Positions 8,772-17,477 of a DNA stretch of 56,355 nucleotides are shown here, piece by piece. The DNA is from Alphaproteobacteria bacterium 65-37 (GTDB lineage: Bacteria > Pseudomonadota > Alphaproteobacteria > Reyranellales > Reyranellaceae): the NCBI GenBank assembly GCA_001897995.1, contig MKRV01000261.1, positions 51,113 through 107,467 on the forward strand, written 5' to 3'. Both the position numbers and the translations under genes were made by a program. The number at the start of each line of letters is the position of its first letter. The stretch's first letter is position 1. Below the pieces are notes generated by a model. It was not told the origin of the DNA, made no database searches, and was given only the letters and a program-made list of their open reading frames with translations.

Positions 8772-11115
8772 GATGGACCTCACGAGGCGTCCGGTCTTCT
8801 CCGCGAGAAGTGAAGATCGCGGCAACCGTGGCCAGTATCGCGTACAGAGCCGTCAACCCCCAGAGCCGGCCCCAGTCGGCGAAGACGTCGATGACAGTGG
8901 CATCCATCTGGTTGATGCGTACCAGGGCATCGATCGCCGAGGTGCTCGGAAAGACAAAACTCGCCATCCGAAGCAATGGCGGGATTGCTTCGACCGGCCA
9001 GGCGACGCCGACCAGGAAGAACAGCGGCAGGCTGGTCGCGATGAACAGCAGCACGGCCGTCTCTCGATGCCTGAACCAGGTACTGACGAACTGAGCGAGA
9101 AAGCTGACCGAAAGAATGAACGGCACAAGCAGAGCCAGTAGATCGCCGAGCCGAGCCGTCGCCGAGAAGCCGTAAATTCGCGGCAGCACGACCAGAAACA
9201 GGATCGCCCCTGGCAGGACCAGCATGAAATGGGCGAGGCTTCGGCCGAGCACGCCTGCGAATGCCCCTCGCGGTCGCCGCACCCCGACGGCCCCCTGTTC
9301 GTGGGCGACGCCTCCCAAGGTCGCCGCTCCCATGAGCAGGGTCTGTTGCAGGATCAGCATGAAAGCCGCCGGCACGATGTAACTTGCATATCCGCCAATT
9401 GGATTGAAAAGCGGCTGATTCAACACCTCGACGGGTGAGCTGCGCGCCAGCGCGGCACTATGCTGGCTGCCGTCTTCACGCGCGTCTCCCGACAGGATCT
9501 CGGCGGTCACCGCGCCGCTTGCTTCCAGAATGCCCTGAAGCGACCGATTGTAGAGCAGGAAGTAGACCGAATCGACATAGGCCGGCAATCGCGCCTTGCG
9601 TCCTGCCAGGACTTCACGCTCCGTTCCGACGGGAATGTCCACGATGGCGAAGACCTCGCGCCGCGCCAACGCTTCCTGCGCCTCGGCCAGTGTGCTCGGC
9701 CGCTTGGCAACGCGAATCGCTTCATCGGCGTTGAGGGCCTGGATGAGCCGCCGGCTCACTTCGGTGGAATCATCGTCGACCACCGCGATCGGTATCCCGC
9801 GTATGAGCTGGCCGAGATAGGGTTGCGGATAGAAGACGCCGTAGATCAGCGGCGCCAGAACGAGCAGGCCCAGGGCTCCCCGATCGCGCAGCACGCGACC
9901 ATATTCCGTCGCGAAGACTCCGGCGATACCGCGCGCGGCAGGTCCGTCGGCCCCCTCCTCTTCCTGCGGCAGCGGCTTGCTGCGGATGGCCGACAGACGC
10001 CAGGTCGCCGCCGCGAGAAAGACAAGCGCCAGAATCGCGAGCATGGCAAGTGGTTGCAGCGACTCGACGGCCGCCACGCCGCGCGCCGCCTGGTCAGACA
10101 GGATCTGCATGTACCAGCGCAACGGCAGGAGACTACCCCAGGAGCGGGCAAAGTCCCCCATCGCCAGCACGGGAAATCCGACACCGGCATAGCCGAACGC
10201 CGGAGAGCAGAAGATCGCGGTGAGTGACAGCCCAAAAGCGAGATTGCGGCTCAGGAGCTGAAACAGCGCACCGACCGACATGTAAGCCACGACGAACAGG
10301 CAGGCTGCGACGCCCAGGACCGCCGAATCGCCTCTGAACGGAATGGCGAAGGCGTCGTGAATGATGAAGGCACCCACCACCATCACCAGCAGGAAGATCC
10401 CGAAGTAAGGCGCCAGCTTGCCGATTAGCGCCGTCAGCGGATCACCTCCCGCCGCTGCCAGCCATTCGCCGAGGTCACGCCGCTTGAACTCCGAGCCGAC
10501 GGCATAGCCTGCGGCGATGGCGATCACGACATGCAGGACGGTCGGCAGAATGGCGCGCAGCAGGAACTGCGCATAGTTGAGGGCGGGATTGGTGAGCACA
10601 TACTGCTCCACCACCAGCGGTCCCGGCGTGTAGCCCGCGGCACGACCGGGCACGATGGGAAGTTCGGCCGTGCCAGCCGAGACGGCAGCGGCAAGCGCCC
10701 CCGAGGCGATGTTGCCCGGCGTGAAGAATTGCTTGTTGTGAAAGATGACGATCTGCGGGCGCTTGCCGTCGACGATATCGCGCTCGAGGTTGCGCGGAAT
10801 GTAGACGGCGGCGATCGCTTCACCGGAGCGAACGGCCCGCATGGCGGCATGGAGATCGGTCGATCTCTGAGTGACAGTCACTCCCGGTGTCGCGTTCACC
10901 GCTTGAATGTAAATTGCCGAAGTGCGCGTAAGATCCTGGTCGACGACATCGACGCGCAGATCTCGGATGACGGCGTTGCTGAAGGTGAGCGAAAGAAGGG
11001 CAAAGGCCAGCAGCGGCACGCCAAGGACGAGAAAGAGCGCGACGCGATCGTGACGCAGCCAGTCGATCTCGCGCAGTATGACGCGGAGCAGTCCCGATGG
11101 CGGCGACCCTGCCAT
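8755..11115 (-). CDS. Double ABC-2-type permease (two fused permease halves)
   Basis: 786 aa, twice the size of a normal YhhJ/YbhR-type subunit, because the fold occurs twice. The first half has an N-terminal membrane segment (VALFLVLGVPLLAFALL), a large periplasmic region and a helix bundle ending near residue 370. A second copy then starts at about residue 395 (ATEYGRVLRDRGALGLLVL), again with membrane segment, periplasmic region (IPIAVVDDDSTEVSRRLI) and helix bundle. Such permeases need a cytoplasmic ATPase; neither a Walker A nor an ABC signature is present here or in the neighbours. The ATG at 11115 shares one base with the TGA of the upstream adaptor. Probable role is export of a hydrophobic compound; substrate unknown. 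Confidence 0.87.
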   Translation of the reverse strand: MAGSPPSGLLRVILREIDWLRHDRVALFLVLGVPLLAFALLSLTFSNAVIRDLRVDVVDQDLTRTSAIYIQAVNATPGVTVTQRSTDLHAAMRAVRSGEAIAAVYIPRNLERDIVDGKRPQIVIFHNKQFFTPGNIASGALAAAVSAGTAELPIVPGRAAGYTPGPLVVEQYVLTNPALNYAQFLLRAILPTVLHVVIAIAAGYAVGSEFKRRDLGEWLAAAGGDPLTALIGKLAPYFGIFLLVMVVGAFIIHDAFAIPFRGDSAVLGVAACLFVVAYMSVGALFQLLSRNLAFGLSLTAIFCSPAFGYAGVGFPVLAMGDFARSWGSLLPLRWYMQILSDQAARGVAAVESLQPLAMLAILALVFLAAATWRLSAIRSKPLPQEEEGADGPAARGIAGVFATEYGRVLRDRGALGLLVLAPLIYGVFYPQPYLGQLIRGIPIAVVDDDSTEVSRRLIQALNADEAIRVAKRPSTLAEAQEALARREVFAIVDIPVGTEREVLAGRKARLPAYVDSVYFLLYNRSLQGILEASGAVTAEILSGDAREDGSQHSAALARSSPVEVLNQPLFNPIGGYASYIVPAAFMLILQQTLLMGAATLGGVAHEQGAVGVRRPRGAFAGVLGRSLAHFMLVLPGAILFLVVLPRIYGFSATARLGDLLALLVPFILSVSFLAQFVSTWFRHRETAVLLFIATSLPLFFLVGVAWPVEAIPPLLRMASFVFPSTSAIDALVRINQMDATVIDVFADWGRLWGLTALYAILATVAAIFTSRGEDRTPREVHREQAA

Positions 11116-12131
11116 CAGTTCTGCCGTTTCCAGTTGGCATACACGCTCATGCCGGGGCGTAGTCCAGGCATGGGATCGACGGGATAGGCCCGAACCTCGA
11201 AGGTTCTGAGATCGAAGTCGCCGGTGGCGCGAGTCGCCCGCCAGCCGGCATACTCGCCGCGCGTTGCGATGTAGCGAACGGCGACGGGGATGGGCTTATC
11301 GCCCAGAGCAGGCACCGTGACGTCGAACCGGTCGCCGACCTTCAATCCTTTCAGCAGATCCTCGCGCAGATCGAAGCGCAGCCACACGTCCGACAGATCG
11401 ACCAACGACAGAAGCGGCACGCCGGGCGAGACGAACTCGCCGACCTCGGCGCTCCTGCGATAGACCTGAGCGTTCGCCGGCGCTTTCACCACCATTTCCG
11501 CCACTTGTGCCTGCAGCGTTGCGATCGCGGCTTCGGCCTTGGCGACACTCGCCTTGGCAACGCCGCGTTCCTCGGCGGTATAACCGGCAATCGCCTCCTC
11601 CAGGGAGAGCTTGGCCTGCTGCTGGCTGCGACGCGCCATGTCGAGCGTCGCCGTCGCCTCGTCGAGTTTCTGCACGGAGGCAAAGTCGCGCGTCGTAAGC
11701 TGCTTGGTGCGGTCGTAGGTCTGCGCCGCAAGGTGTGCATTGGCTTGCGCAGCCTCGAGGGCGGCCCGTCGCGAGGCGATCACCTCGGCGCGCGTGCCGA
11801 CTTCTATGCGCTTGAGGTCGGCTTGAGCCACCGACCGCGCCGCATCGGCTTCCTTCAGCCTCGTCAGCAGCTCGGGATTGTCGATGGTTACCAGCACCTG
11901 GCCGGCCGACACGTTCTGCCCACGCTGTACGGGAAGCTCGGCGACCCGACCGTCGACGCGTGCTGCGATGTCGATGCGGGTGGCATCGGCTTCTCCCTGG
12001 ATCAGGAGCGGCGGCCGCTGCACCAGATACCATAGAGACAGTGCGACGATACCAACGATGGACAGGATCACGATCAGGACGGCCGCTCGAGGCGGTGGCG
12101 CTTTGGAGTCCGACTTTGCCTCTGTCCCCAT
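11115..12131 (-). CDS. HlyD-family membrane fusion protein (periplasmic adaptor), first gene of exporter operon
   Basis: 338 aa. A cytoplasmic N-terminus of about 17 residues precedes one membrane helix (AAVLIVILSIVGIVALSL). Then come the lipoyl halves (GRVAELPVQRGQNVSAGQVL and VKAPANAQVYRRSAEVGEFV) around a long coiled coil rich in Ala, Gln and Arg, and β-barrel strands reading VWLRFDLREDLLKGLKVGD. It is a diverged paralogue of the downstream adaptor: both end with a conserved GLxPGMxVxxNxK pattern. GGGGAG stands just upstream of the ATG. Having two adaptors flank one double permease is unusual. Confidence 0.88.
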   Translation of the reverse strand: MGTEAKSDSKAPPPRAAVLIVILSIVGIVALSLWYLVQRPPLLIQGEADATRIDIAARVDGRVAELPVQRGQNVSAGQVLVTIDNPELLTRLKEADAARSVAQADLKRIEVGTRAEVIASRRAALEAAQANAHLAAQTYDRTKQLTTRDFASVQKLDEATATLDMARRSQQQAKLSLEEAIAGYTAEERGVAKASVAKAEAAIATLQAQVAEMVVKAPANAQVYRRSAEVGEFVSPGVPLLSLVDLSDVWLRFDLREDLLKGLKVGDRFDVTVPALGDKPIPVAVRYIATRGEYAGWRATRATGDFDLRTFEVRAYPVDPMPGLRPGMSVYANWKRQN

Positions 12132-12558
12132 GGTCTCCCCTCAAGATGTCATCTGAGCGCGCAAGGCCATGGTCTTCAATAGCAGGCCGCTCTCGTCCTT
12201 GGCGAGTTCTTCAGTTGGCAAGCGCCTGGATAGCGGCCGGCCATCTGGAGTTCAACGCACGGAACGCAGCGCAGCAATTCAGAGTGTGGCACTTCAACTG
12301 CAACGCGCTTGATCTGGCACCCGGCGTCTTTGCAGCATTGGCTGGCATTGCTCAAACGGCCCCGCGCCGATGCGAGATCCGTGCCATTCCATCCACTCTG
12401 TTTCCAAGGATGGCTTTCGACACCGGCATTCAACCTGGCCACGGGAAACATCGAAGCCTTGCCCTTCGGATCGCTTGGGCTGGTGTATATCTCGGGTATC
12501 GGACCACGGAGTCGGCCACTCCAGAAAAAGCCTGCACTTCACAAGGAATGAATCCAAC
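12132..12558. other. Intergenic region without a convincing gene
   Basis: 427 bases between the divergent exporter operon and the MscS-type gene. It appears less GC-rich than its neighbours and its open frames look like chance: they match no family and lack ribosome-binding sites. It should hold promoters for both flanking genes; a TGTATAT near 12484 preceded by TTGCCC at 12459 is the best −10/−35-like pair for the plus strand, but spacing is poor. No clear hairpin or repeat was seen. Confidence 0.5.
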
Positions 12559-14085
12559 GTGGAAGAGCTTCACCTATCCGATATCGCGACCGATCCATTC
12601 GTGCAGACAGGTGTCCTGGCTGTTGTGGGTGCCCTGATCACACAAATCCTGTTGCGTCGCTATCCAGCCCGCCGTCTCGTCTTTCAGCTGATATTCTTCG
12701 GCGGTCTCACCGCCCTCCTGCATCACCACGGGATCATTCCCTACGAGATCGCGCCGGATACGACCCCGATCTTCGAGCGTATCTTCGTCGCACTGGCGAA
12801 GATCATCTGGTGGATCAATGCTGCATGGCTCCTGACGGCGTGTGCACGAGCCTTCCTGATCTTCGAACGCCGGCCACGCGAAGGACGGTTGATCCAGGAC
12901 ATCGTGGTCGGCGTCATCTATCTCAGCGCCTTTCTCTCGATAGTCGCCTATGTCTTCCGTGCGCCGGTCGGCACGCTGATTGCGACGTCCGGTGTCTTTG
13001 CCGTCATCTTGGGCCTCGCTCTGCAAAGTACATTGGCCGACGTCTTCTCCGGCATAGCCCTCAACCTCAGCAAGGCGTACGAGGTTGGCGACTGGATCGT
13101 GCTGCATGACGGCATCGAAGGGCGTGTCGTGGAGACCAACTGGCGCGCCACTCACCTTCTCAATTCGTCCAACGACCTCGTCGTCCTGCCCAACAGCGGC
13201 TTAGCCAAGGCACAGCTCACAAACCTCAGCAGCCCCAACAGAAGCCATGGCGTGAAGCTTACGATCCGATTGGCCCCAACCAAGGTTCCGTCGGCCATCT
13301 CCGACGTACTGCGGACGGCGCTGCTAAGCAGCAACGCCATCACGCCGACGCCAACGCCTTCCGTTGACATAAAGTCGTTGGACGCACAGGCAATCGAGTA
13401 CGAATTGTCGTTCCGGGTAAGAGACTTCTCGACCTCGGCAACGGCCAAGCATGAGGTCTACGACCTGATCTACCGCCATGTTCGGGCTGCCGGCCTTGTC
13501 CTGGCGCCACCGCGGGAAGCCGTAACAACTTCCGTCGCCATTCCGACAGCAGCGCTTGCGGCTCCTTCTTCATCTGACGCTGGCCGCGGCATGAGCCTTC
13601 GGCTGCTCGACGCCGTGCCGCTCTTTGCATCGCTCGATGAGACGGAGAAGCAAGCACTTGCCGCTACGATGACGAAGAGAGCCTATCGGAAGGGAGAGGT
13701 TCTGGTCGAGCAGGGTCGCAAGCTCGACTCTCTCATGATCGTGCGCTCCGGCGTGGTGGTCGTCTTGCGATTCGATGAAGACGGCGGCGAATCCGAGCAA
13801 AGCCGGCTCGCCCCGGGTGACTATTTTGGCGAGGACGGCCTCTTCATGGGCACCGGCGAAGCCAGCACCGTGCGGGCACTGACCTTTGCCGAAGTCTATG
13901 AGGTCGGCCAGCAAGCCCTCGCCAAGCTGATGAAGGATCGGCCGAGCATGGTCGACGAGATCAGTGTCACGCTGTCTCGTCGCGCCAAGGGCACCGCGGC
14001 AGATGCCACCTTATCGACAGAGCTATCCTCGGCATCCTGGCTGGTGACACGTATCCGGCAGCTTTTCGAGGTCCCGCACGTTTGA
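12559..14085 (+). CDS. MscS-type channel with C-terminal cyclic-nucleotide-binding domain
   Basis: Inner-membrane channel of the MscS superfamily, 508 aa from GTG 12559. Several membrane helices occupy roughly residues 10–165. The pore-lining and β-domain entry segment reads VILGLALQSTLADVFSG…YEVGDWIVLHD (around 148–185). A CRP-like domain occupies about 345–470, with FASLDETEKQALA, the phosphate-binding-cassette-like stretch PGDYFGEDGLF, and following strands. This architecture is that of bacterial cyclic-nucleotide-gated (bCNG) channels, thought to respond to cAMP/cGMP more than to tension. The start is uncertain: the frame is open to 12370, but the upstream part is low-complexity nonsense; AAGGA lies 11 bases before the GTG. 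Confidence 0.85.
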   Translation: MEELHLSDIATDPFVQTGVLAVVGALITQILLRRYPARRLVFQLIFFGGLTALLHHHGIIPYEIAPDTTPIFERIFVALAKIIWWINAAWLLTACARAFLIFERRPREGRLIQDIVVGVIYLSAFLSIVAYVFRAPVGTLIATSGVFAVILGLALQSTLADVFSGIALNLSKAYEVGDWIVLHDGIEGRVVETNWRATHLLNSSNDLVVLPNSGLAKAQLTNLSSPNRSHGVKLTIRLAPTKVPSAISDVLRTALLSSNAITPTPTPSVDIKSLDAQAIEYELSFRVRDFSTSATAKHEVYDLIYRHVRAAGLVLAPPREAVTTSVAIPTAALAAPSSSDAGRGMSLRLLDAVPLFASLDETEKQALAATMTKRAYRKGEVLVEQGRKLDSLMIVRSGVVVVLRFDEDGGESEQSRLAPGDYFGEDGLFMGTGEASTVRALTFAEVYEVGQQALAKLMKDRPSMVDEISVTLSRRAKGTAADATLSTELSSASWLVTRIRQLFEVPHV

Positions 14086-14122
14086 GGCGCATCACCCAGC
14101 GACAAAGCCGCATGCTCGACCG

Positions 14123-14620
14123 CTAAAGCTGAACGCTCCTCAGTGTCTCCAGCCCGTCGGCCGTACGGCGCAGCAACGCCAGCTCCTCGACCCTGCCATG
14201 CATCGGCAGATGCTGCCGTTCGACGATGCGGGCGACCTGCTCCGCCTCCGCCGCGCGTTCGAACAGGCCGAGCGTGAGGTGCGGCTCGAACGGTTCTCCG
14301 TCTGCCTGACTGTTCAGCACTTCATGCAGCTCGGTGAGTTCGGCTGCGCCATCTGTCGGCGTCGCGTAGAGATAGGCGCCACGCGACGGTGGCGGCAGGT
14401 CGTGGCGCACCAGGCGTTCCAGCACGAACCAGAAGGGCCGCTGCCGGAGGTCATCCAGCGCGGCCCTCAAGGCGGCTTCCCGGTCGGCTGGCGCGCCGAA
14501 CACCAGGGTGAAATGCGGGCCGATCAAGTCGGCCTCGCGCGGATGGTACTGCGCCCTGAGCCGGCGCAGGGCGGTCTCGTCGGCCTCGGCCAGGACCGGC
14601 CAGGCCACGACATAGAGCAT
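14123..14620 (-). CDS. 2'-5' RNA ligase-family 2H phosphoesterase
   Basis: 165 aa. The two diagnostic HxT motifs of the 2H phosphoesterase superfamily are present: GPHFTLVFG near residue 35 and EPHLTLGLF near residue 113. Family members act on 2'–5' or cyclic phosphodiester bonds in RNA or small nucleotides; the substrate here is unknown. The ATG at 14620 shares one base with the TGA of the DUF169 gene, so the two are translationally coupled. Confidence 0.85.
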   Translation of the reverse strand: MLYVVAWPVLAEADETALRRLRAQYHPREADLIGPHFTLVFGAPADREAALRAALDDLRQRPFWFVLERLVRHDLPPPSRGAYLYATPTDGAAELTELHEVLNSQADGEPFEPHLTLGLFERAAEAEQVARIVERQHLPMHGRVEELALLRRTADGLETLRSVQL

Positions 14621-15447
14621 CAGCTATAGCTCTTGGCCATGCCCAGCGCCGGATCCATTGCCGCGCCATAAGGCGGGAACGGATAGCGCAGACCGTTCTT
14701 GCCAAGCTGGACCATGCCTTCGATCGCGCGCAGGAATTCGTCCGGCGGGCAGGCCATCAGCAGCTCGTCGTCGGCCACGCCGCCGTAGCGGCGCTCGGCG
14801 AAGCACGGCAGCGACAGCGACGTCTGGCGCGTGGCAAGCGCCCGGCCCCAGGAGTCGGCGCAGGCACTCTCGCCGGTCACGGTGAAGTCGTAGCGGCGAT
14901 AGCGATGATACTGCAGCCCATTGATGAAGTAGATCATCTGCCCCGGCGAGCCATAGAACAGGCAGATATCCGGCGGATCGAGACGGCCGGAGCGCAGTGG
15001 CGCCACGACCAGCCCGTTGTAGGTCCCGTGCGGCACGCGCGGCATCTGGGCCTGGTGCGCCGCCGATGCTTCCTTGTTGCCGAACCACACACCGTTCATG
15101 TGGTCGCCCGACAGGAAGCCCTCGCCCGGATGGTTGAGCCCGACCACGCCGCCGCAATTGCCGCCGCGCGTGTTGTCGACGGTGATGCCGAGCGTGAAGC
15201 CGTACCAGCGCGCCTGGGTCACCATCTGGCACATGGTGAACTTGAAACCCTCTGTCGGCTTGCGCAGGCCCTTGATCTTGTCCATCTCGGCCGGATCCTC
15301 GAACAGGCGCATGCCGATCGGCTGGGTGCGAATGCGCAAGAGGTCGATCAGCTTGGCACTCGCCTCGCTCAGCATGGCGCCGGTGATCTTCTCCGGCGGC
15401 GACCACGGCGCGGTCTTGTAGCCCGGGGGCAGGGTCTGGACGTTCAT
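14620..15447 (-). CDS. DUF169 (COG2043) family protein
   Basis: 275 aa, function unknown. Recognised from the DUF169 pattern: an N-terminal region with LIDLLRIRTQPIGMRLFED, a cysteine in TMCQMVTQARWYG, the glycine-cysteine segment GGNCGGVVGLN, and CADSWGRALATRQTSLSLPC. Several conserved cysteines could bind metal or a cluster, which is an inference. GGAGGAG stands just upstream of the ATG. It is the first gene of a two-gene operon and lies directly downstream of a palindrome that matches the one in front of the IclR gene. Confidence 0.85.
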   Translation of the reverse strand: MNVQTLPPGYKTAPWSPPEKITGAMLSEASAKLIDLLRIRTQPIGMRLFEDPAEMDKIKGLRKPTEGFKFTMCQMVTQARWYGFTLGITVDNTRGGNCGGVVGLNHPGEGFLSGDHMNGVWFGNKEASAAHQAQMPRVPHGTYNGLVVAPLRSGRLDPPDICLFYGSPGQMIYFINGLQYHRYRRYDFTVTGESACADSWGRALATRQTSLSLPCFAERRYGGVADDELLMACPPDEFLRAIEGMVQLGKNGLRYPFPPYGAAMDPALGMAKSYS

Positions 15448-15533
15448 CTACTCCTCCATCCTTCAGTCTTCTCAACCTTACGGCGATAGTGATCGCATTC
15501 AGGGCCGGCTGCCTAGGGGGCTCTTCGGCCGGC

Positions 15534-15548
15534 GTTCACCTGTTGAAC
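15534..15548. promoter_or_regulatory. Probable IclR-family operator in front of the DUF169 operon
   Basis: GTTCACCTGTTGAAC, an imperfect dyad (outer arms CGTTCA/TGAACG) lying 86 bases upstream of the DUF169 start and just after the IclR stop. It differs at one base from the perfect palindrome at 16345–16359. The repeated sequence at two promoters beside one IclR gene suggests one regulator controls both. Confidence 0.6.
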
Positions 15549-15558
15549 GTCTTCCTTG

Positions 15559-16350
15559 TCAGACGCTGACGTCGCCGCCGGCAAGGCCGCGTTGCATTTC
15601 GCGCGCGATATTTTGCGCCGCGGTACGCAGCGTCGACAGGCATTCCTTCGCGATAGCCTCCGGCGTCGACATCTTGGGCAGAAAGACCACGTTGAGACAG
15701 GCCATGGCCCGGCCGTCGATCAGGACAGGCACGGCAATCGCCCCCACGCCCGGCGGCAAGCGGGCATCACGCACCCCGTAACCGCGCGCCTTCGTCCGGG
15801 CGATCTCCGCCATCATGGCCTCACGTTCGGCAGCGTCGACGAGCTGCGCCAGAATGCGCTCGCGCTCCTCGCCGTCGCACCAGGCGAGATAGGCCACGCC
15901 CGAGGCGGAGCGGAAGATCGACGAGGCCATGCCGTCGTAGCGCGTGTTGATGTTCAGTCCCGACCGGTCGCGATTGGATGTCAGCACGATCATGTTCTCG
16001 GCACTGCGCACCATCAGGTCCGACGGCCAGCGGATCTGCCGCATCAGACGCCGAAGACGCGGCTGGGCGATCGCCGTCAGCCAGGCATTGTAGTCGAAGC
16101 CGGCAGACAGCGCGGCCACCCGCGGCGAGGCGCCGTAGCGTGCGCTGCCCGGCAGCCGCGCTACATAACCTGCCCCTTCCAGCGTCTCCAGCAGACGGAT
16201 CGCGGTCGCTCGTGGCAGGTGCGCTTCCTGGGCCAGCTCGGCGACCGAACGGGGGCCGCCGCGGTTGACCGCCGCCAGCAGGTCGAGGCCGCGCAGCACG
16301 GCGCGCACGGGCTCGAAAGTCGGCGGGCGGGCGGAGCGGCGCGTGTTCAC
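15559..16350 (-). CDS. IclR-family transcriptional regulator
   Basis: 263 aa with an N-terminal winged helix-turn-helix (AVLRGLDLLAAV…SVAELAQEAHLPRATAIRLLETLEGAGYV) and a C-terminal effector domain containing IVLTSNRDRSGLNI and LPPGVGAIAVPVL, the typical IclR ligand-pocket strands. The start is GTG 16350, the only start in frame after an upstream stop; it has no ribosome-binding site and lies inside the operator palindrome, so it is probably autoregulated and perhaps translated from a leaderless message. Likely targets are the divergent Bug–hydantoinase genes and the DUF169 operon. Confidence 0.9.
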   Translation of the reverse strand: MNTRRSARPPTFEPVRAVLRGLDLLAAVNRGGPRSVAELAQEAHLPRATAIRLLETLEGAGYVARLPGSARYGASPRVAALSAGFDYNAWLTAIAQPRLRRLMRQIRWPSDLMVRSAENMIVLTSNRDRSGLNINTRYDGMASSIFRSASGVAYLAWCDGEERERILAQLVDAAEREAMMAEIARTKARGYGVRDARLPPGVGAIAVPVLIDGRAMACLNVVFLPKMSTPEAIAKECLSTLRTAAQNIAREMQRGLAGGDVSV

Positions 16351-16360
16351 CTGGTGAACA
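16344..16360. promoter_or_regulatory. Perfect palindromic operator for the IclR regulator
   Basis: TGTTCACCTGGTGAACA is an 8-base perfect dyad around a central T. It overlaps the GTG start of the IclR gene and lies about 120 bases upstream of the divergent Bug protein gene. Binding by this IclR protein is inferred from position and from the second copy at 15534. Confidence 0.65.
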
Positions 16361-16436
16361 TTAGAGCAATCCCGCCTCTAGGCAATCGATACCGGCAGCG
16401 GAGAATGCCGGCTCGTGCCTGGGTGTGGCACCTCCT

Positions 16437-16461
16437 CTCCTTCGCGAAGGTCGCGAAGGAG
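16437..16461 (+). repeat. Hairpin in the leader of the Bug–hydantoinase operon
   Basis: CTCCTTCGCGA and TCGCGAAGGAG form a perfect 11-bp inverted repeat around the three-base loop AGG, ending 21 bases before the ATG at 16483. It may be an RNA structure in the leader or a short scattered palindromic repeat. The ribosome-binding site (GAGGGA) lies just downstream and is not part of the stem. Confidence 0.6.
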
Positions 16462-16482
16462 GCGGCGACATGAGGGAAGACG

Positions 16483-17472
16483 ATGCGGTCGAAATTAAAG
16501 CGCCTGAAATTCATTAGCATTCTCGCGGCACTGGCGGCGCTTCAGGCAGTTCCACCGGCTGCCGCGCAACAGGCCTATCCCAACAAGCCGATCCGCCTGA
16601 TGGTCGCCTATGCACCCGGCGGTTCCGCCGACATCATGGCGCGCCTGCTTTCCGAGCCGCTGGGCCGTGCGCTGGGCACGACGGTCGTCGTCGAAAACAA
16701 GCCCGGCGGCGCCGGCATCGTCGGCAGCGAGGCTTGCGCCCGCGCACCGGCCGACGGCTACACGATCTGTTTCGGATCGACCACGACGCATTCGATCCTG
16801 TTCTTCCTGCATGGCGGCAAGCTGCCCTACGACCCGCTGAAGGATTTCACCGCGCTGACTCTCGTCGGCACGCAGCCCAACGTCATCGCGGTCAACCCCA
16901 AGATCCCCGCCACCACCCTGCCGGAGCTGATCGCCTGGGCAAAAGCCCATCCGGGCGCCGGCTACGCCACGGCGGGAATCGGCACCTCGAACCATCTGAT
17001 CGGCGCCTCCCTCAACAAGGAAATGGGCCTCGACATCTCCCATGTGCCCTACCGCAGCGGCGGCCTGGCCACCGGTGCTGCCGTGGCCGGCGAAGTGCCG
17101 ATCGTGATCGACCAGATCTCGACCGTCCTGCCCTTCCTGGCCAACGGCAAGCTCCGCCCCATCGCCGTCACCAGCCCCAAGCGCTCGCAACTCCTGCCCG
17201 AGATCCCCTCGATCACCGAGACCGCACTACCCTCGATCAAGATCGACTCCTACCAGGCGCTGTTCGCACCGGCCGGCCTGCCGCCAGACCTGGTTCACAA
17301 GCTGAACGATGCGATCCGCAAGGCGCTCTCCGACCCGGAGATCCGCAAGCGCCATCTCGAGCTCGGCATCGAGCTGGTCCTGAATTCCTCCGAGGACTTC
17401 ACCGCCTGGCTGCGCGAGACCTCGCCACGCTGGCAAGAGCTAGTCACCCTTTCCGGCGCCAAAGTGGAGTAG
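16483..17472 (+). CDS. Bug-family (tripartite tricarboxylate transporter) substrate-binding protein
   Basis: Periplasmic solute receptor, 329 aa. It has a signal peptide (KRLKFISILAALAALQAV, likely cut after PPAAAQQ), then the Bug signature YPNKPIRLMVAYAPGGSADIMARLL, the N-lobe VVVENKPGGAGIVGSEACARAPADGYT and SHVPYRSGG in the ligand region. No TctA or TctB membrane subunits are nearby, as is common for Bug proteins. A GAGGGA precedes the ATG by five bases. It is followed after five bases by the hydantoinase gene, so the ligand may be the hydantoinase substrate or a related cyclic amide or carboxylate; that link is inference. Confidence 0.92.
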   Translation: MRSKLKRLKFISILAALAALQAVPPAAAQQAYPNKPIRLMVAYAPGGSADIMARLLSEPLGRALGTTVVVENKPGGAGIVGSEACARAPADGYTICFGSTTTHSILFFLHGGKLPYDPLKDFTALTLVGTQPNVIAVNPKIPATTLPELIAWAKAHPGAGYATAGIGTSNHLIGASLNKEMGLDISHVPYRSGGLATGAAVAGEVPIVIDQISTVLPFLANGKLRPIAVTSPKRSQLLPEIPSITETALPSIKIDSYQALFAPAGLPPDLVHKLNDAIRKALSDPEIRKRHLELGIELVLNSSEDFTAWLRETSPRWQELVTLSGAKVE

Positions 17473-17477
17473 CCACC

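Noticed and set aside
8772..8825. N-terminal extension of the second HlyD adaptor to a TTG at 8825
   Set aside because: The GTG at 8771 has GAGG six bases upstream; the TTG would deepen the overlap with the permease gene to 71 bases.
12132..12558. Short open frames in the intergenic region (e.g. 12176–12451 minus, 12309–12551 plus)
   Set aside because: No recognisable domain, no ribosome-binding site, and codon use unlike neighbours.
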